From contig JAIQFE010000022.1 in the NCBI GenBank assembly GCA_020073445.1, forward strand, positions 35,704 to 99,703: 64,000 nt of DNA, in the 5' to 3' direction. This document shows positions 27,694-38,248 of this stretch, piece by piece. Positions within the stretch are counted from its first letter, which is position 1. Each line of letters begins with the position of its first letter. Under the pieces are notes generated by a model. The model saw only the letters and a program-made list of their open reading frames with translations, was not told the DNA's origin and did no database searches. The translations under genes and the position numbers were made by a program. The DNA comes from Terriglobia bacterium. GTDB taxonomy: Bacteria > Acidobacteriota > Terriglobia > Bryobacterales > Bryobacteraceae.

Positions 27694-30034
27694 CTTTCTG
27701 CTGGCCGCTACCGCGCACGCAGAGTCAGGCTATGACGCGTGGCTGCGGTATTCGTCCTCCGGATCCGCACCCGTCATTACGGTCGTGGGGAATTCTGCGG
27801 TTCTGCAAAGCGCGCGACAGGAACTCCTTCGGGGTTTTCGCACGCCTAGAGCTCAGGCAATCGTGCTGGGCGGCGCCGCCGCGAATCTGAAACCAGATGG
27901 TTATCAGTTGAGGACCGTCGGCGGGAAAATCGTCATTACGGGAGCCGATGATCGCGGAGTGCTCTATGGCGCGTTTGCGCTGCTGCGCAAGGTTGCCCTT
28001 GGCGAGTCCACCGAAGACTTGAATGAGAAAAGCGAGCCGCGTGTCCCTGTGCGCTGGCTGAATCATTGGGACAATCTCGATGGCTCGATCGAGCGCGGCT
28101 ATGGAGGCCGTTCGATCTTCTGGGATAACGGGGCTGCGCGGGCGGATCTTACGCGGGTGAACGATTACGGACGCATGCTCGCGTCGCTGGGGATCAACGG
28201 GACGTCGATTAACAACGTCAACGTGAATCCGCGCATTCTGGCGCCGGACTTTTTGCCGGAGATCGTGAAGATCGCGAACACGCTGCGGCCGTGGGGAGTT
28301 CGGACAATCCTGTCGGTCGATTTCGGCAGTCCGCAGAAGATCGGCGGGCTCGACACGTTCGATCCGCTGGACCCGAAGGTCATTGCCTGGTGGAAGGCAA
28401 AAACCGACGAGATCTATCGCGCTATTCCCGATCTAGGCGGCTTCATCATCAAGGCCGATTCGGAGGGCCGCGTCGGTCCTTCGGCGTACGGACGAACCCA
28501 TGCCGATGCGGCCAACGTGGTCGCACGCGCGCTGAAACCGCACGGCGGGATGATCTTCTATCGCGGGTTCGTCTACGACAACAAAATGGATTGGCGCAAT
28601 CTGAAGAACGATCGCGCCCGCGCCGCAGACGACAACTTCCGCGCGCTCGATGGCAAGTTCGACGACAACGTCGTGATCCAGATCAAGAACGGGCCGATCG
28701 ATTTTCAGGTGCGCGAGCCGGTGTCTCCGCTCTTCGGAACACTTGCGAAAACCAGGCAAGCGATCGAGTTCCAAATCACGCAAGAGTACATGGGCCAGGC
28801 CCGGCATACGGTGTTCCTGGTGCCGATGTGGAAGGAAGCTCTCGACTTCGATTTGCGGGTGGGCAACGCCGCGACGCCGGTGAAGTCGCGCGTGAACGCT
28901 GTGGTGGGCGTTTCGAACGCGGGCTTAGATGAGAACTGGTTCGGCAACCACATGTCGCAGGCGAATCTGTACGGGTTCGGAAGGCTGGCGTGGAATCCTG
29001 ACTTAAGCGCGCGCCAGATCACGGAAGAATGGACTCGGCTGACATTTGGGAATGATTCGAAAGTTGTCCAGACGATAACGGACATGCAGCTGAAATCGTG
29101 GCGCACATATGAAGACTACACTGGCCCGCTGGGGTTGCAGACTTTGACTGATATCGTCGGCAACCACTACGGCGTGGCGGTGGAAGCATCAGAGCGCAAC
29201 GGATGGGGCCAGTGGCATCGCGCAGATACGGAAGGTGACGAAAAGGGTGTGGGCATGGATCGCACGGTCGCTACCGGAACGGGGTACATCGGCCAGTACG
29301 CTCCTGCGGTGGCGCGCATGTATGAATCGCTCGCGACATGCCCGGACGATCTACTGCTGTTCATGCATCACGTGCCGTACACCTACGTCCTGCATTCCGG
29401 GAAAACGGTGATCCAGTATCTGTACGATTCGCACTACGAGGGCGCCGACGCTGTGGCCGGGTTTGTGCGCGACTGGAAATCGCTGCAAGGCCGAGTGGAT
29501 GAGCAGCGTTATCGGGAAGTGCTCGCGCAGCTGGAATATCAGGCGGGCCAGGCCGAAGTCTGGCGCGACGCGGTTTCGAACTGGTTCCTGCGCGCTTCCG
29601 GAATTCCGGATGCGAAGGGCCGCGTCGGCAATTATCCGGGTCGCCTGGAGGCGGAGTCTGCGAGGGTTGAAGGCTACAAGACGATCGATATTACGCCATG
29701 GGAGGCAGCTTCCGGGGGCAAGGCGGTCGAATGTCCCGCTGCATCCGGTTGTTCCGCGACGTTTCGGTATAACGGCGGTGCCGGTGTCTTCCAGGTGCGC
29801 GTGCGCTACTTCGATACCAACGCCGGGGCCTCGCGCTTTCGTGCGCTCATCGGGAATAAAGTGATCGGTGAGTGGACTGCGAACGATCGCGTGCCCACCC
29901 GCAAGATCGATGGCTCGTCGTCCGCACTTCACATCATTAACGGAATCCCGCTCAAGGAAGACGACGAGATCCGCATCGAAGGCACGCCCGACAGCGGTGA
30001 GACCGCGGCGCTCGACTACCTGGAAATCCAGTAA
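27671..30034 (+). CDS. Secreted alpha-glucuronidase, glycoside hydrolase family 67
   Basis: A protein of about 787 aa that removes 4-O-methyl-glucuronic acid from xylo-oligosaccharides. It starts with a signal peptide (MRWALVLSFLLAATAHA) and matches the GH67 pattern over its length, with the central blocks GGFIIKADSEGRVGP, YGRTHADAANVVARALKP and NGPIDFQVREPVSPLFG. A C-terminal beta-rich extension (about 640-787, GGAGVFQVRVRYFDTNAG) may bind carbohydrate. I chose the TTG at 27671 because a perfect GGAGG lies 5 nt before it. ATG 27659 or TTG 27650 are alternatives. The 5' end overlaps the SDR gene by 23 bp. Confidence 0.92.
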   Translation: MRWALVLSFLLAATAHAESGYDAWLRYSSSGSAPVITVVGNSAVLQSARQELLRGFRTPRAQAIVLGGAAANLKPDGYQLRTVGGKIVITGADDRGVLYGAFALLRKVALGESTEDLNEKSEPRVPVRWLNHWDNLDGSIERGYGGRSIFWDNGAARADLTRVNDYGRMLASLGINGTSINNVNVNPRILAPDFLPEIVKIANTLRPWGVRTILSVDFGSPQKIGGLDTFDPLDPKVIAWWKAKTDEIYRAIPDLGGFIIKADSEGRVGPSAYGRTHADAANVVARALKPHGGMIFYRGFVYDNKMDWRNLKNDRARAADDNFRALDGKFDDNVVIQIKNGPIDFQVREPVSPLFGTLAKTRQAIEFQITQEYMGQARHTVFLVPMWKEALDFDLRVGNAATPVKSRVNAVVGVSNAGLDENWFGNHMSQANLYGFGRLAWNPDLSARQITEEWTRLTFGNDSKVVQTITDMQLKSWRTYEDYTGPLGLQTLTDIVGNHYGVAVEASERNGWGQWHRADTEGDEKGVGMDRTVATGTGYIGQYAPAVARMYESLATCPDDLLLFMHHVPYTYVLHSGKTVIQYLYDSHYEGADAVAGFVRDWKSLQGRVDEQRYREVLAQLEYQAGQAEVWRDAVSNWFLRASGIPDAKGRVGNYPGRLEAESARVEGYKTIDITPWEAASGGKAVECPAASGCSATFRYNGGAGVFQVRVRYFDTNAGASRFRALIGNKVIGEWTANDRVPTRKIDGSSSALHIINGIPLKEDDEIRIEGTPDSGETAALDYLEIQ

Positions 30035-30035
30035 T

Positions 30036-30785
30036 TTACTTTCCCTGGCATTTACCGCCGGGGCAGCGGTTGTTCTCTTCGCATACGTACTCGTACAAGC
30101 CTGCCGCTTCCCATTCCGGCTTGGCAGCGATTTCGAACGGCTGCGACCAGGCGGCGGTGAACGTCTTGGGATCGTCGATGGTCAGGTTGTAGGAGATCGT
30201 CTTCGGGTTCTTCCAGCTGATCCGCTCGATGGTCTTGAGCGCGTCGCTGTGCATACGGTACTCGTTGGGGTTTGTGTAGAAGTAGTCGTCCAGGCCCCAG
30301 CGCTTGAAGTTGGTGGTCTCGATGACGAGCGTGTCGCCTTCCCAATGGCCAACGGGATCGCCGTAGAACGAAGGTTCGATGTCTTCGCGATGCTTGCGGC
30401 CGTCGAGCGGGATCACGCGCGTCATGCGCTGGAATTCGTGGACGATGATCAGGTAGTCCTTAGTCTGGAAGAACTGCATCGCGTTGGCCGAGAGCATCCC
30501 GGAAGGGAACCCGGCGGGCATGCAGAAATCGCGCGGCTCGTCGTGACGGGGATCGCCGTTGCGAGGTTCGTAGAACGGCTCACCTCCGGGCTTTAGCGGC
30601 GGGAAGAGTTTACGGTCGAAGATGGTTGCGGAACAGCGGCATTGCTCGCCACTGAGAGCTTTAGGCCATTCGTAGGTGCCGCTGAAATTTGGCTTGCCCT
30701 CGGGTGTGCGGGGGATCCCCTTGCTTTGGGCGCAAAGGACCGTTACGCAGCCGGCGAATGCGAGAATCAGGCTGAGCTTCTTCAT
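30036..30785 (-). CDS. Secreted protein of an uncharacterised family, member A
   Basis: A 249-aa protein with a signal peptide (MKKLSLILAFAGCVTVLCAQ). The mature start RTPEGKPNFSGTYEWP and the core HWEGDTLVIETTNF and LTIDDPKTFTAAW recur in the products at 41653 and 46389, so these are members of one family. It has a Cys-rich tail (CEENNRCPGGKC). I do not know a function. Its beta-rich pattern suggests a binding or enzymatic domain outside the membrane. It starts directly after the DUF6152 gene (TTATTT junction), so both are co-transcribed. Confidence 0.7.
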   Translation of the reverse strand: MKKLSLILAFAGCVTVLCAQSKGIPRTPEGKPNFSGTYEWPKALSGEQCRCSATIFDRKLFPPLKPGGEPFYEPRNGDPRHDEPRDFCMPAGFPSGMLSANAMQFFQTKDYLIIVHEFQRMTRVIPLDGRKHREDIEPSFYGDPVGHWEGDTLVIETTNFKRWGLDDYFYTNPNEYRMHSDALKTIERISWKNPKTISYNLTIDDPKTFTAAWSQPFEIAAKPEWEAAGLYEYVCEENNRCPGGKCQGK

Positions 30786-31199
30786 TTATTTGCCTTTCCC
30801 ATCGCCAGGTGCGCGGTCTTCGGCACCGGCGGTGAACACACTGCGACCGTCCGGAAACGTCACGCGAGCACCGTTAGCGTTGTTGGAGCCGTCTTTCGAA
30901 CGGAAACCTTCCACGGTGATGGTCATGCCTTCCTGGATCACCTTTTTGGCGATTCCGCGCCGCATCAGCTGGCCGGGCGCGCCACCGGAAAAGCCCCAGT
31001 TCGTCACCTTGCCATCGTCGCCCTTCACATCCACATAAAACCAGATGTGCGGATTCTGCCATTCCACCTTGGTGACCACTCCGGTCATCTTCACAGGCTT
31101 GGCGGTGTCGAATTCGGCGGCGAAGGAATGATGCGCCTGGAGCGCTGGCAGGGTCGCCAGGGCGGCTGCCAAAAGCGAAAGCGCGAAGGAAGTCCTCAT
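30786..31199 (-). CDS. DUF6152 family secreted protein
   Basis: A 137-aa protein with a signal peptide (about 1-22) and the DUF6152 signature: AHHSFAAEFD at the mature N-terminus, then VTKVEWQNPHIWFYVDV and a C-terminal DGRSVFTAG. The function of this small beta-rich family is unknown. I know it mainly from oxidative secreted gene sets in Acidobacteriota and Proteobacteria. It is the first gene of a pair with family-A protein 30036 and is divergent from the PQQ dehydrogenase gene, sharing a 56-bp intergenic promoter region. Confidence 0.8.
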   Translation of the reverse strand: MRTSFALSLLAAALATLPALQAHHSFAAEFDTAKPVKMTGVVTKVEWQNPHIWFYVDVKGDDGKVTNWGFSGGAPGQLMRRGIAKKVIQEGMTITVEGFRSKDGSNNANGARVTFPDGRSVFTAGAEDRAPGDGKGK

Positions 31200-31235
31200 G
31201 CATTCATTTTTGCAAAAAACGGCGGTGGCAGGTGA

Positions 31236-31241
31236 TATAAT
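31236..31241 (+). promoter_or_regulatory. -10 box of the PQQ dehydrogenase gene
   Basis: TATAAT, a perfect consensus, lies 14 nt before the ATG at 31256, with AGGA as a weak ribosome binding site in between. A TTGCAA at 31210-31215 is a possible -35, although the 20-bp spacing is long. Confidence 0.45.
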
Positions 31242-31255
31242 CCCCGCCAGGATTT

Positions 31256-33207
<1,952 letters not shown>

Positions 33208-33211
<4 letters not shown>

Positions 33212-34335
33212 ACTGGAAGGTGGCCAGCGGCGCGCTGCTGATCCTTGCGGCAGTTGCCGGCACGTTTCTCATGAAGGAGCGGGCGGGATTCAACGAGCCG
33301 GGCGTGCCGAAGTTTGAGGTGGATCCGTACTGGCCGAAGGACCTCCCGAACCAATGGATGATCGGCCAGGTTGCCGGGATCTTCGTCGATTCGCACGACC
33401 ATGTGTGGGTGACGAATCGTCCGCGCAGTCTGGAGGATCACGATAAGTACGCAGCGTCCGATCCTCCGCAGGCCGATTGCTGCAAGCCCGCTCCGGCCGT
33501 CCTGGAATTCGATTCAGCCGGAAACTTCGTGCAGGGTTGGGGTGGCCCGGGAGCCGGCTATGAATGGCCCGACAACGAGCACGGTATGTTCGTCGACTAC
33601 AAGGAGAACGTCTGGATCGGCGGCAACGGGATGAAGGATACCAACATCCTGAAGTTCACCAAGGATGGAAAATTTCTGTTGCAGATCGGCCATCACGGGA
33701 AATCCGGCGGCAGCAATGACACGGAGAATCTGAACCGGCCGGCGGGTTTCGTGGTGTATCCCAAGACCAACGAGGTTTTCGTGGCGGATGGGTATGGGAA
33801 TCGCCGAGTGATCGTCTACGATGCCGACACGGGAGCTTACAAGCGGCATTGGGGCGCGTACGGCAAGAAGCCGGACGATACGGAATCGAATGCGCGGACG
33901 TTTGACGGTGACGGGCCGAAGCAGTTCAATACCGTGCACTCGCTGCGGATTTCGAATGACGACTTGGTGTATGTGGGCGACCGCAGGAATAACCGCATCC
34001 AAGTGTTCAAGCCCGACGGAACGTACTTGAAAGAAGCTTACGTCGAGCGGAAGACCACCGGCGAGGAAGGCACTACCTTCGATTTCGCTTTTTCACCGGA
34101 CGCGCAGCAGCAATTCATGTACATCCCGGACGGCACCAACAAGAAGGTCCAGATTCTGAACCGGCAGACGCTCGAAGTAGTGGGATATTTCGGCGGCCAC
34201 GGCGGGCACGGAGCCGCGCAGTTCTTTCACATTCACAGCATCGCGACGGATTCGAAGGGCAATATTTATCTGGGCGAGTCGTTCGGTAAGCGCCTGCTGA
34301 AGTGGAGTTATAAGGGGATGGAGACTTCGCGATGA
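33208..34335 (+). CDS. NHL-type beta-propeller protein, membrane-anchored or secreted
   Basis: A 375-aa protein with an N-terminal hydrophobic segment (residues 5-22) and six or so NHL-like blades. Repeating units are VAGIFVDSHDHVWVTNR, NRPAGFVVYPKTNEVFVADGYGNRRV, VHSLRISNDDLVYVGDRRNNRIQVF and IHSIATDSKGNIYLGE. Such propellers resemble peptidylglycine alpha-amidating lyase and lactonase folds. No catalytic residues can be assigned confidently. It is coupled to the PQQ dehydrogenase (4-bp overlap), so it may process the product of that enzyme, for example as a lactonase (inference). Confidence 0.78.
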
Positions 34336-34415
34336 GAGCGGCGCGGCAAAGTCGCGCCCGGCCCCTGCGAACCTCGCAGATCGCCGATCCATCGCGCGCG
34401 TGTTGCGGAGGGGGC

Positions 34416-34421
34416 TAAACT
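34416..34421 (+). promoter_or_regulatory. -10-like box, 6 nt before a start codon
   Basis: TAAACT is followed by 6 nt (AACTCG) and the ATG at 34428. No Shine-Dalgarno is present in the interval. This is consistent with a leaderless mRNA. Confidence 0.45.
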
Positions 34422-34427
34422 AACTCG

Positions 34428-35258
34428 ATGATCGCGCGGAAAGCCACAGTGTTTCTTCTGGCAGCGTCTGCCATATTCGGCCAGGCAAGGACGCGTGAAC
34501 TAGTCCGGCGCGACAACGTCACCATCGAAGTCATCGCTGAAGGGCGAGGGCCCCTGATCGTGATGCTGCCTTCATTGGGGCGCGATTCGGAGGAGTTCGA
34601 TCCGGCTGCCAAGCGCATCGCTGCCGCCGGATTCCGTGTGCTTCGGCCGCAGCCGCGCGGGTTTGGGCGGAGCGTGGGCCCGATGGAGAAACTCACATTG
34701 CATGATCTTGCCAAGGATGTCGCCGCGGTAATTGAGCGGGAGAATTCGGGGCCAGCGATCATCGCGGGACACGCGTTCGGGCATTTCGTCGCCAAGATGA
34801 CGGCTGTGGACTTTCCCAAGCTCGTTCGCGGCGTCATTCTGATCGGCGCGGCGCAGAAGACGCCCGATCCGGCGGTGCAGCAATCGGTAGCAATCGCTAC
34901 GGATCCATCGCAGCCCGTGGCCGAACGGCTTAAGCACCTGAAGATCGTGTTCTTTGCACCCGGCAATGACGCGCGGCTGTGGCTGACCGGGTTCCATGCC
35001 AATGTGCGCGCGGCGGAGATCATCGCGCGCGATGCGACGCCACAGAAGGAATACTATGCGGCCGGGAATGTGCCGCTACTCGACATCCAGGGTGAGAACG
35101 ATCCCTACAAGCCTCCGTCCGCCAGGAATGAACTGGTCGACGAATTCGGAGCCCAGCGGGTTACGGTGGTGCGAGTTCCGCACGCGGCGCACGCGATTAT
35201 CGTGGAGCAGCCCAACGCGGTGGCCGATGCAGTGGTCGCGTGGTCGCGAAAGCTCTAG
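34428..35258 (+). CDS. Alpha/beta-hydrolase fold protein with Ala at the nucleophile position
   Basis: A 276-aa protein with a weak signal peptide (about 1-18, ending AIFGQA). The fold is clear: VMLPSLGRDSEEFD, the elbow IIAGHAFGHFVAKM, the acid loop LLDIQGENDPYKPP and the His loop VPHAAHAIIVEQP. The elbow normally reads G-x-S-x-G, but here it is G-H-A-F-G. The nucleophile is therefore missing while the Asp and His remain. It may be a non-hydrolytic member or use another mechanism. I recall related GHAFG-bearing sequences in other bacteria, so this is probably not a single mutation. Confidence 0.8.
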   Translation: MIARKATVFLLAASAIFGQARTRELVRRDNVTIEVIAEGRGPLIVMLPSLGRDSEEFDPAAKRIAAAGFRVLRPQPRGFGRSVGPMEKLTLHDLAKDVAAVIERENSGPAIIAGHAFGHFVAKMTAVDFPKLVRGVILIGAAQKTPDPAVQQSVAIATDPSQPVAERLKHLKIVFFAPGNDARLWLTGFHANVRAAEIIARDATPQKEYYAAGNVPLLDIQGENDPYKPPSARNELVDEFGAQRVTVVRVPHAAHAIIVEQPNAVADAVVAWSRKL

Positions 35259-35285
35259 GTTTTCTGTATCAACAAGTATCTGCTG

Positions 35286-35291
35286 TAGAAT
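35286..35291 (+). promoter_or_regulatory. -10-like box, 6 nt before a start codon
   Basis: TAGAAT is followed by 6 nt (ATGGCC) and the ATG at 35298. This spacing favours 35298 over the ATG at 35292, which directly abuts the hexamer. Confidence 0.45.
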
Positions 35292-35297
35292 ATGGCC

Positions 35298-36065
35298 ATG
35301 AAGAAACGATCTTTAGGGTTGGCTTTACTGCTGACTGCGGTTCAACTCGCTGCGCAGAACACGCCGGTTCATGTGCTGGCTTCGAACGGGGTCAGGGCCG
35401 TTATCGAAGATCTTCAGAAGCAAGCCGAACAGACGATCAAGCGTCCGCTGCAAATCGAGTACGATACGTCCTCCGTGGTCAAGAAGCGAATCGAAGACGG
35501 AGCGGCGTTCGACGTAGCCATCCTCACCTCGGACGTGATTGACGACCTTGCGAAGGCCGCAAAAATCGACCCGGGATCGCGCATGGACATCGCCCGCTGT
35601 GGGATCGGCGTGGGCGTTCGCGCGGGCGCAGCCAAGCCGGACATCAAGACATCCGCCGCATTGAAGAAAGCGCTGCTTGGGTCCAAGTCGATCACCTACG
35701 CGGAGAACGGCGCGAGCCGTAAGTACATTCTCCAGATGTTCGATAAATTCGGCATTACGGATGCCATGAAGGCGAAAACAGTATCGGAACAAGGCTCGGA
35801 GCGCTCCAATGCCCGTGTCGCGGATGGATCAGCCGAGATGATCCTGACGCTGGTCAGCGAGATTCTTCCCGCACCAGGAGTGCAGCTGGTCGGGTCGCTG
35901 CCCAATGACGTTCAGCACTATGTGGGTTTCGCCGTCGGGACCAGCAAGAACAGCAAGAATACGGACGCCGCCAAAGCGCTTACGAAGTTCCTGTCCAGCC
36001 CGGCCGTGGAAGGAACTTTGAAGGCCAAGGGAATGCAGGCGGCGCCCGCTAGGGTTTCACGGTAA
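35298..36065 (+). CDS. ModA-like periplasmic substrate-binding protein
   Basis: A 255-aa protein with a signal peptide (about 1-20) and the type II periplasmic binding fold of molybdate-binding proteins: VHVLASNGVRAVIEDL, SSVVKKRIEDGAAFDVAILTS, KSITYAENGASRKYI and the C-terminal ALTKFLSSPAVEGTLKAKG. No ModB or ModC genes follow, so it is an orphan. It could feed a distant transporter or bind another oxyanion or organic ligand. A molybdenum hydroxylase is encoded about 8 kb away. The 3' end overlaps the convergent gene by 17 bp. Confidence 0.78.
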   Translation: MKKRSLGLALLLTAVQLAAQNTPVHVLASNGVRAVIEDLQKQAEQTIKRPLQIEYDTSSVVKKRIEDGAAFDVAILTSDVIDDLAKAAKIDPGSRMDIARCGIGVGVRAGAAKPDIKTSAALKKALLGSKSITYAENGASRKYILQMFDKFGITDAMKAKTVSEQGSERSNARVADGSAEMILTLVSEILPAPGVQLVGSLPNDVQHYVGFAVGTSKNSKNTDAAKALTKFLSSPAVEGTLKAKGMQAAPARVSR

Positions 36066-36855
36066 CCTTGACTTGGCCGTTGGTCCAGCAGCACTGGAAC
36101 CCGCCACCGCCTTCGCCCGAATAGTCGTTCACCAGGACGTGCAACACGTATTCGCCCGATTCGCTGAAGCGCGCGGTGGTGGACGCGCTTCCGTTTTCGA
36201 CTGGCGGGCGATCTTTTGCGAACGTGACCGATCCAGGTCCGCGATATTTCGACCAGCGCAAGGTTACCGGAGCGCCTAGGTTTTTAGGTCGGGAGTTTGA
36301 TGAGCTGGTGAATTTGGCGTCATCGGTCACCCACGCAGTGAGTGTTAAGGGATTGGCCAGCGTCGTCGTGCGTTCCACTGTTAGCCCTTGCGGACCTTGC
36401 ACCGAAGGGCCTTGCGAATCGAAACGCAGCACCGGAGGGGTGTTGCCCACGGCGACTTCCCGCAAAGGAGAGATCTCGTAGTCGGGAAGCAGATTGGCGG
36501 GGATCGTGCTGGTCTTGCCGTTGACCGTGAGCGTCCATGTCAGCTTGTTGGAGCCGAAATCGCTGGGCACTTTGACGACGAACATCCCCCACTGGCGCCC
36601 GGCGAGGAAATGCGTCGGCTGGCCGCGATCCGGGCCTCCGGGCTCGATCCGATTATTGACGCCGATGGGGACATCCAGTTCTTGTTTGGTGTTCCGGTTG
36701 AAATAACCCAGCAGCAAACTGAAGCTGCCGTCGGGATTCTTGTACCATCCTTCGAACGCGCCGGTGATGTTCGCGCCCGATTCGTGCGTCGGTTCGAGCG
36801 GGAGCGACTGCGCGCACACCAGTACGCCGGCAGAGAGCAGGAGTAGGAGCTTCAT
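36049..36855 (-). CDS. Secreted beta-rich protein of unknown function
   Basis: A 268-aa protein with a short signal peptide (MKLLLLLSAGVLVCAQ). The mature part is beta-rich, with EGWYKNPDGSFSLLLGYFNRN, later GPSVQGPQGLTVERTTTLA and a C-terminal Ig-like stretch (GEYVLHVLVNDYSG) containing a CC pair (FQCCWTNG). I do not recognise a named family. It follows the cytochrome/copper gene 36856 with the ATG inside the TAAATG stop-start junction, so the two are translationally coupled and probably work together outside the cytoplasmic membrane. Confidence 0.68.
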   Translation of the reverse strand: MKLLLLLSAGVLVCAQSLPLEPTHESGANITGAFEGWYKNPDGSFSLLLGYFNRNTKQELDVPIGVNNRIEPGGPDRGQPTHFLAGRQWGMFVVKVPSDFGSNKLTWTLTVNGKTSTIPANLLPDYEISPLREVAVGNTPPVLRFDSQGPSVQGPQGLTVERTTTLANPLTLTAWVTDDAKFTSSSNSRPKNLGAPVTLRWSKYRGPGSVTFAKDRPPVENGSASTTARFSESGEYVLHVLVNDYSGEGGGGFQCCWTNGQVKVTVKP

Positions 36856-38172
36856 TTACCGTCCGGCGCTGGCCGTCTCGCGCGGCGGCTTGTGTTTCGA
36901 GGCCCAGGCGCTGTAATCTTCGTCGCTGATATAGGTGACGTTGACCCACGCGTGAGCCATTTCGTCCACCGTGCGATGCCCGTAGCCGACCCACTGATCC
37001 GGATCGGGATTGTGCGGATTGTTACTGGTATTGTCGTGCCACGTCGTGACCTTGATCACAGTGCCCTTGGGAAGCACCGGCGCAGCGTCTTCATCGTAGA
37101 TGTAGTTGGTCATCCAGTTGAAGTTGAAATTGCCGATGTAGCTGATCATCTGGCTGGTCCCATCCGGCAGGATCGCTTCCAGGGCCATGGCCTTGCCGCG
37201 CAGGTGCATGTGCGGCTGGATGTTCTCGAGTATCGCGGCCTGCTTCAATACGGTGAAGCCCTGGCTCTCGATCACGCTGTTTGGCGGGATATCGAGATTC
37301 GGTCCGGTCTTGCCGGGAAACGCGGTCAAGTGCGTGCGATACTTCGGTTCCTGGCCTTTTGGATACAGCCACAGTGCGAGCTGGACGCCCGAGGGAATCT
37401 CTTCGCCCACCGCGTGAATGTGCACATCCCAGGAAATCTTCGATCCGGGCAGCAGAAGCTTGCCAGTGTTGGGATGGAAAATGTCGTACGACTTTCCGAT
37501 GGCCCACTCCATCAAAACGCCCTGGCGATCGGCATCGTTGGTCGAGTTCGCGTCGGGAGCGTCGCCATCATCTTGAACCAAGTAGGCCACGGCATGATGA
37601 ATGGTCTTGCGCGCCGCGGCCGTCGTCGGACGGACTTCGACGGCTCGCACCCAGCGTGGCTCGGTAAGAGGAATATCGGCCAGCGGGCGCCACCAGACAT
37701 CCTGGTTTTTGGCGGGCATGGTGTAAGAAGTCGCTTCGATGATCAGGTCGGGCTGCGCGCCGATTTCCTTGGCTGCCTGCCACTCGCTCGCCTTGGGCCA
37801 CTGCTTGGGTGGAGGCATGTCCTTGGGATCGCCCTGCGGCGCGCCGGCATCGACCCAACGGGTGATGGTGTTGATCTGCTCGTCCGACAGCGACATGTCG
37901 TTTTTGAACTTATGCACGCCTACGGTCATATCGATGTGCCACGGCGGCATTTGGCGTGTGACCACGCGCTGCCGGATGGACTTCGCCCACGGCCGGGCTT
38001 CTTCATAGGTCACCAGCGACATCGGCGCCATGGATTCGGCGCGGTGGCACTCCTGGCATTTTTCCTGCAGGATGGGCGCGACGTCCTTGGTGAATGTCAC
38101 GGGGCGGTTGCTAGCCAGATCGGCCGCGAACGCGGGAATCGAGATCGCCAGCAAGATTCGGAGTTTCTTCAT
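36856..38172 (-). CDS. Secreted cytochrome c / copper type II monooxygenase-like protein, copy 2
   Basis: A 438-aa protein with the same layout as the product at 23521. It has a signal peptide (about 1-16), a haem c site CQECH near residue 40, the PPWHIDM and RWVDAGAPQGDP blocks, then the copper-monooxygenase-like part. Candidate copper ligands are IHHAVAY, WDVHIHAVGEE, QPHMHLRGK and TTWHDNTSNNPHNPDPD. It has a strong Shine-Dalgarno (AGGAGGG). The combination suggests electron entry through the haem to a mononuclear-copper oxidase or hydroxylase, but the substrate and even activity are unproven. Confidence 0.8.
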   Translation of the reverse strand: MKKLRILLAISIPAFAADLASNRPVTFTKDVAPILQEKCQECHRAESMAPMSLVTYEEARPWAKSIRQRVVTRQMPPWHIDMTVGVHKFKNDMSLSDEQINTITRWVDAGAPQGDPKDMPPPKQWPKASEWQAAKEIGAQPDLIIEATSYTMPAKNQDVWWRPLADIPLTEPRWVRAVEVRPTTAAARKTIHHAVAYLVQDDGDAPDANSTNDADRQGVLMEWAIGKSYDIFHPNTGKLLLPGSKISWDVHIHAVGEEIPSGVQLALWLYPKGQEPKYRTHLTAFPGKTGPNLDIPPNSVIESQGFTVLKQAAILENIQPHMHLRGKAMALEAILPDGTSQMISYIGNFNFNWMTNYIYDEDAAPVLPKGTVIKVTTWHDNTSNNPHNPDPDQWVGYGHRTVDEMAHAWVNVTYISDEDYSAWASKHKPPRETASAGR

Positions 38173-38228
38173 GGATCCCTCCTCTATCTGGGCTAGATTC
38201 TAGTTGGCCTGGCTGAGGGAGTCAATGC

Positions 38229-38248
38229 GGGTCGGGCATGCCCGACCC
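38229..38248. repeat. Perfect 20-bp palindrome between two genes
   Basis: GGGTCGGGCATGCCCGACCC is identical on both strands and begins immediately after the stop of the amidohydrolase gene on the minus strand. It looks like one copy of a dispersed palindromic intergenic repeat, which I associate with acidobacterial genomes. It could also stop or stabilise the amidohydrolase transcript. Confidence 0.7.
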
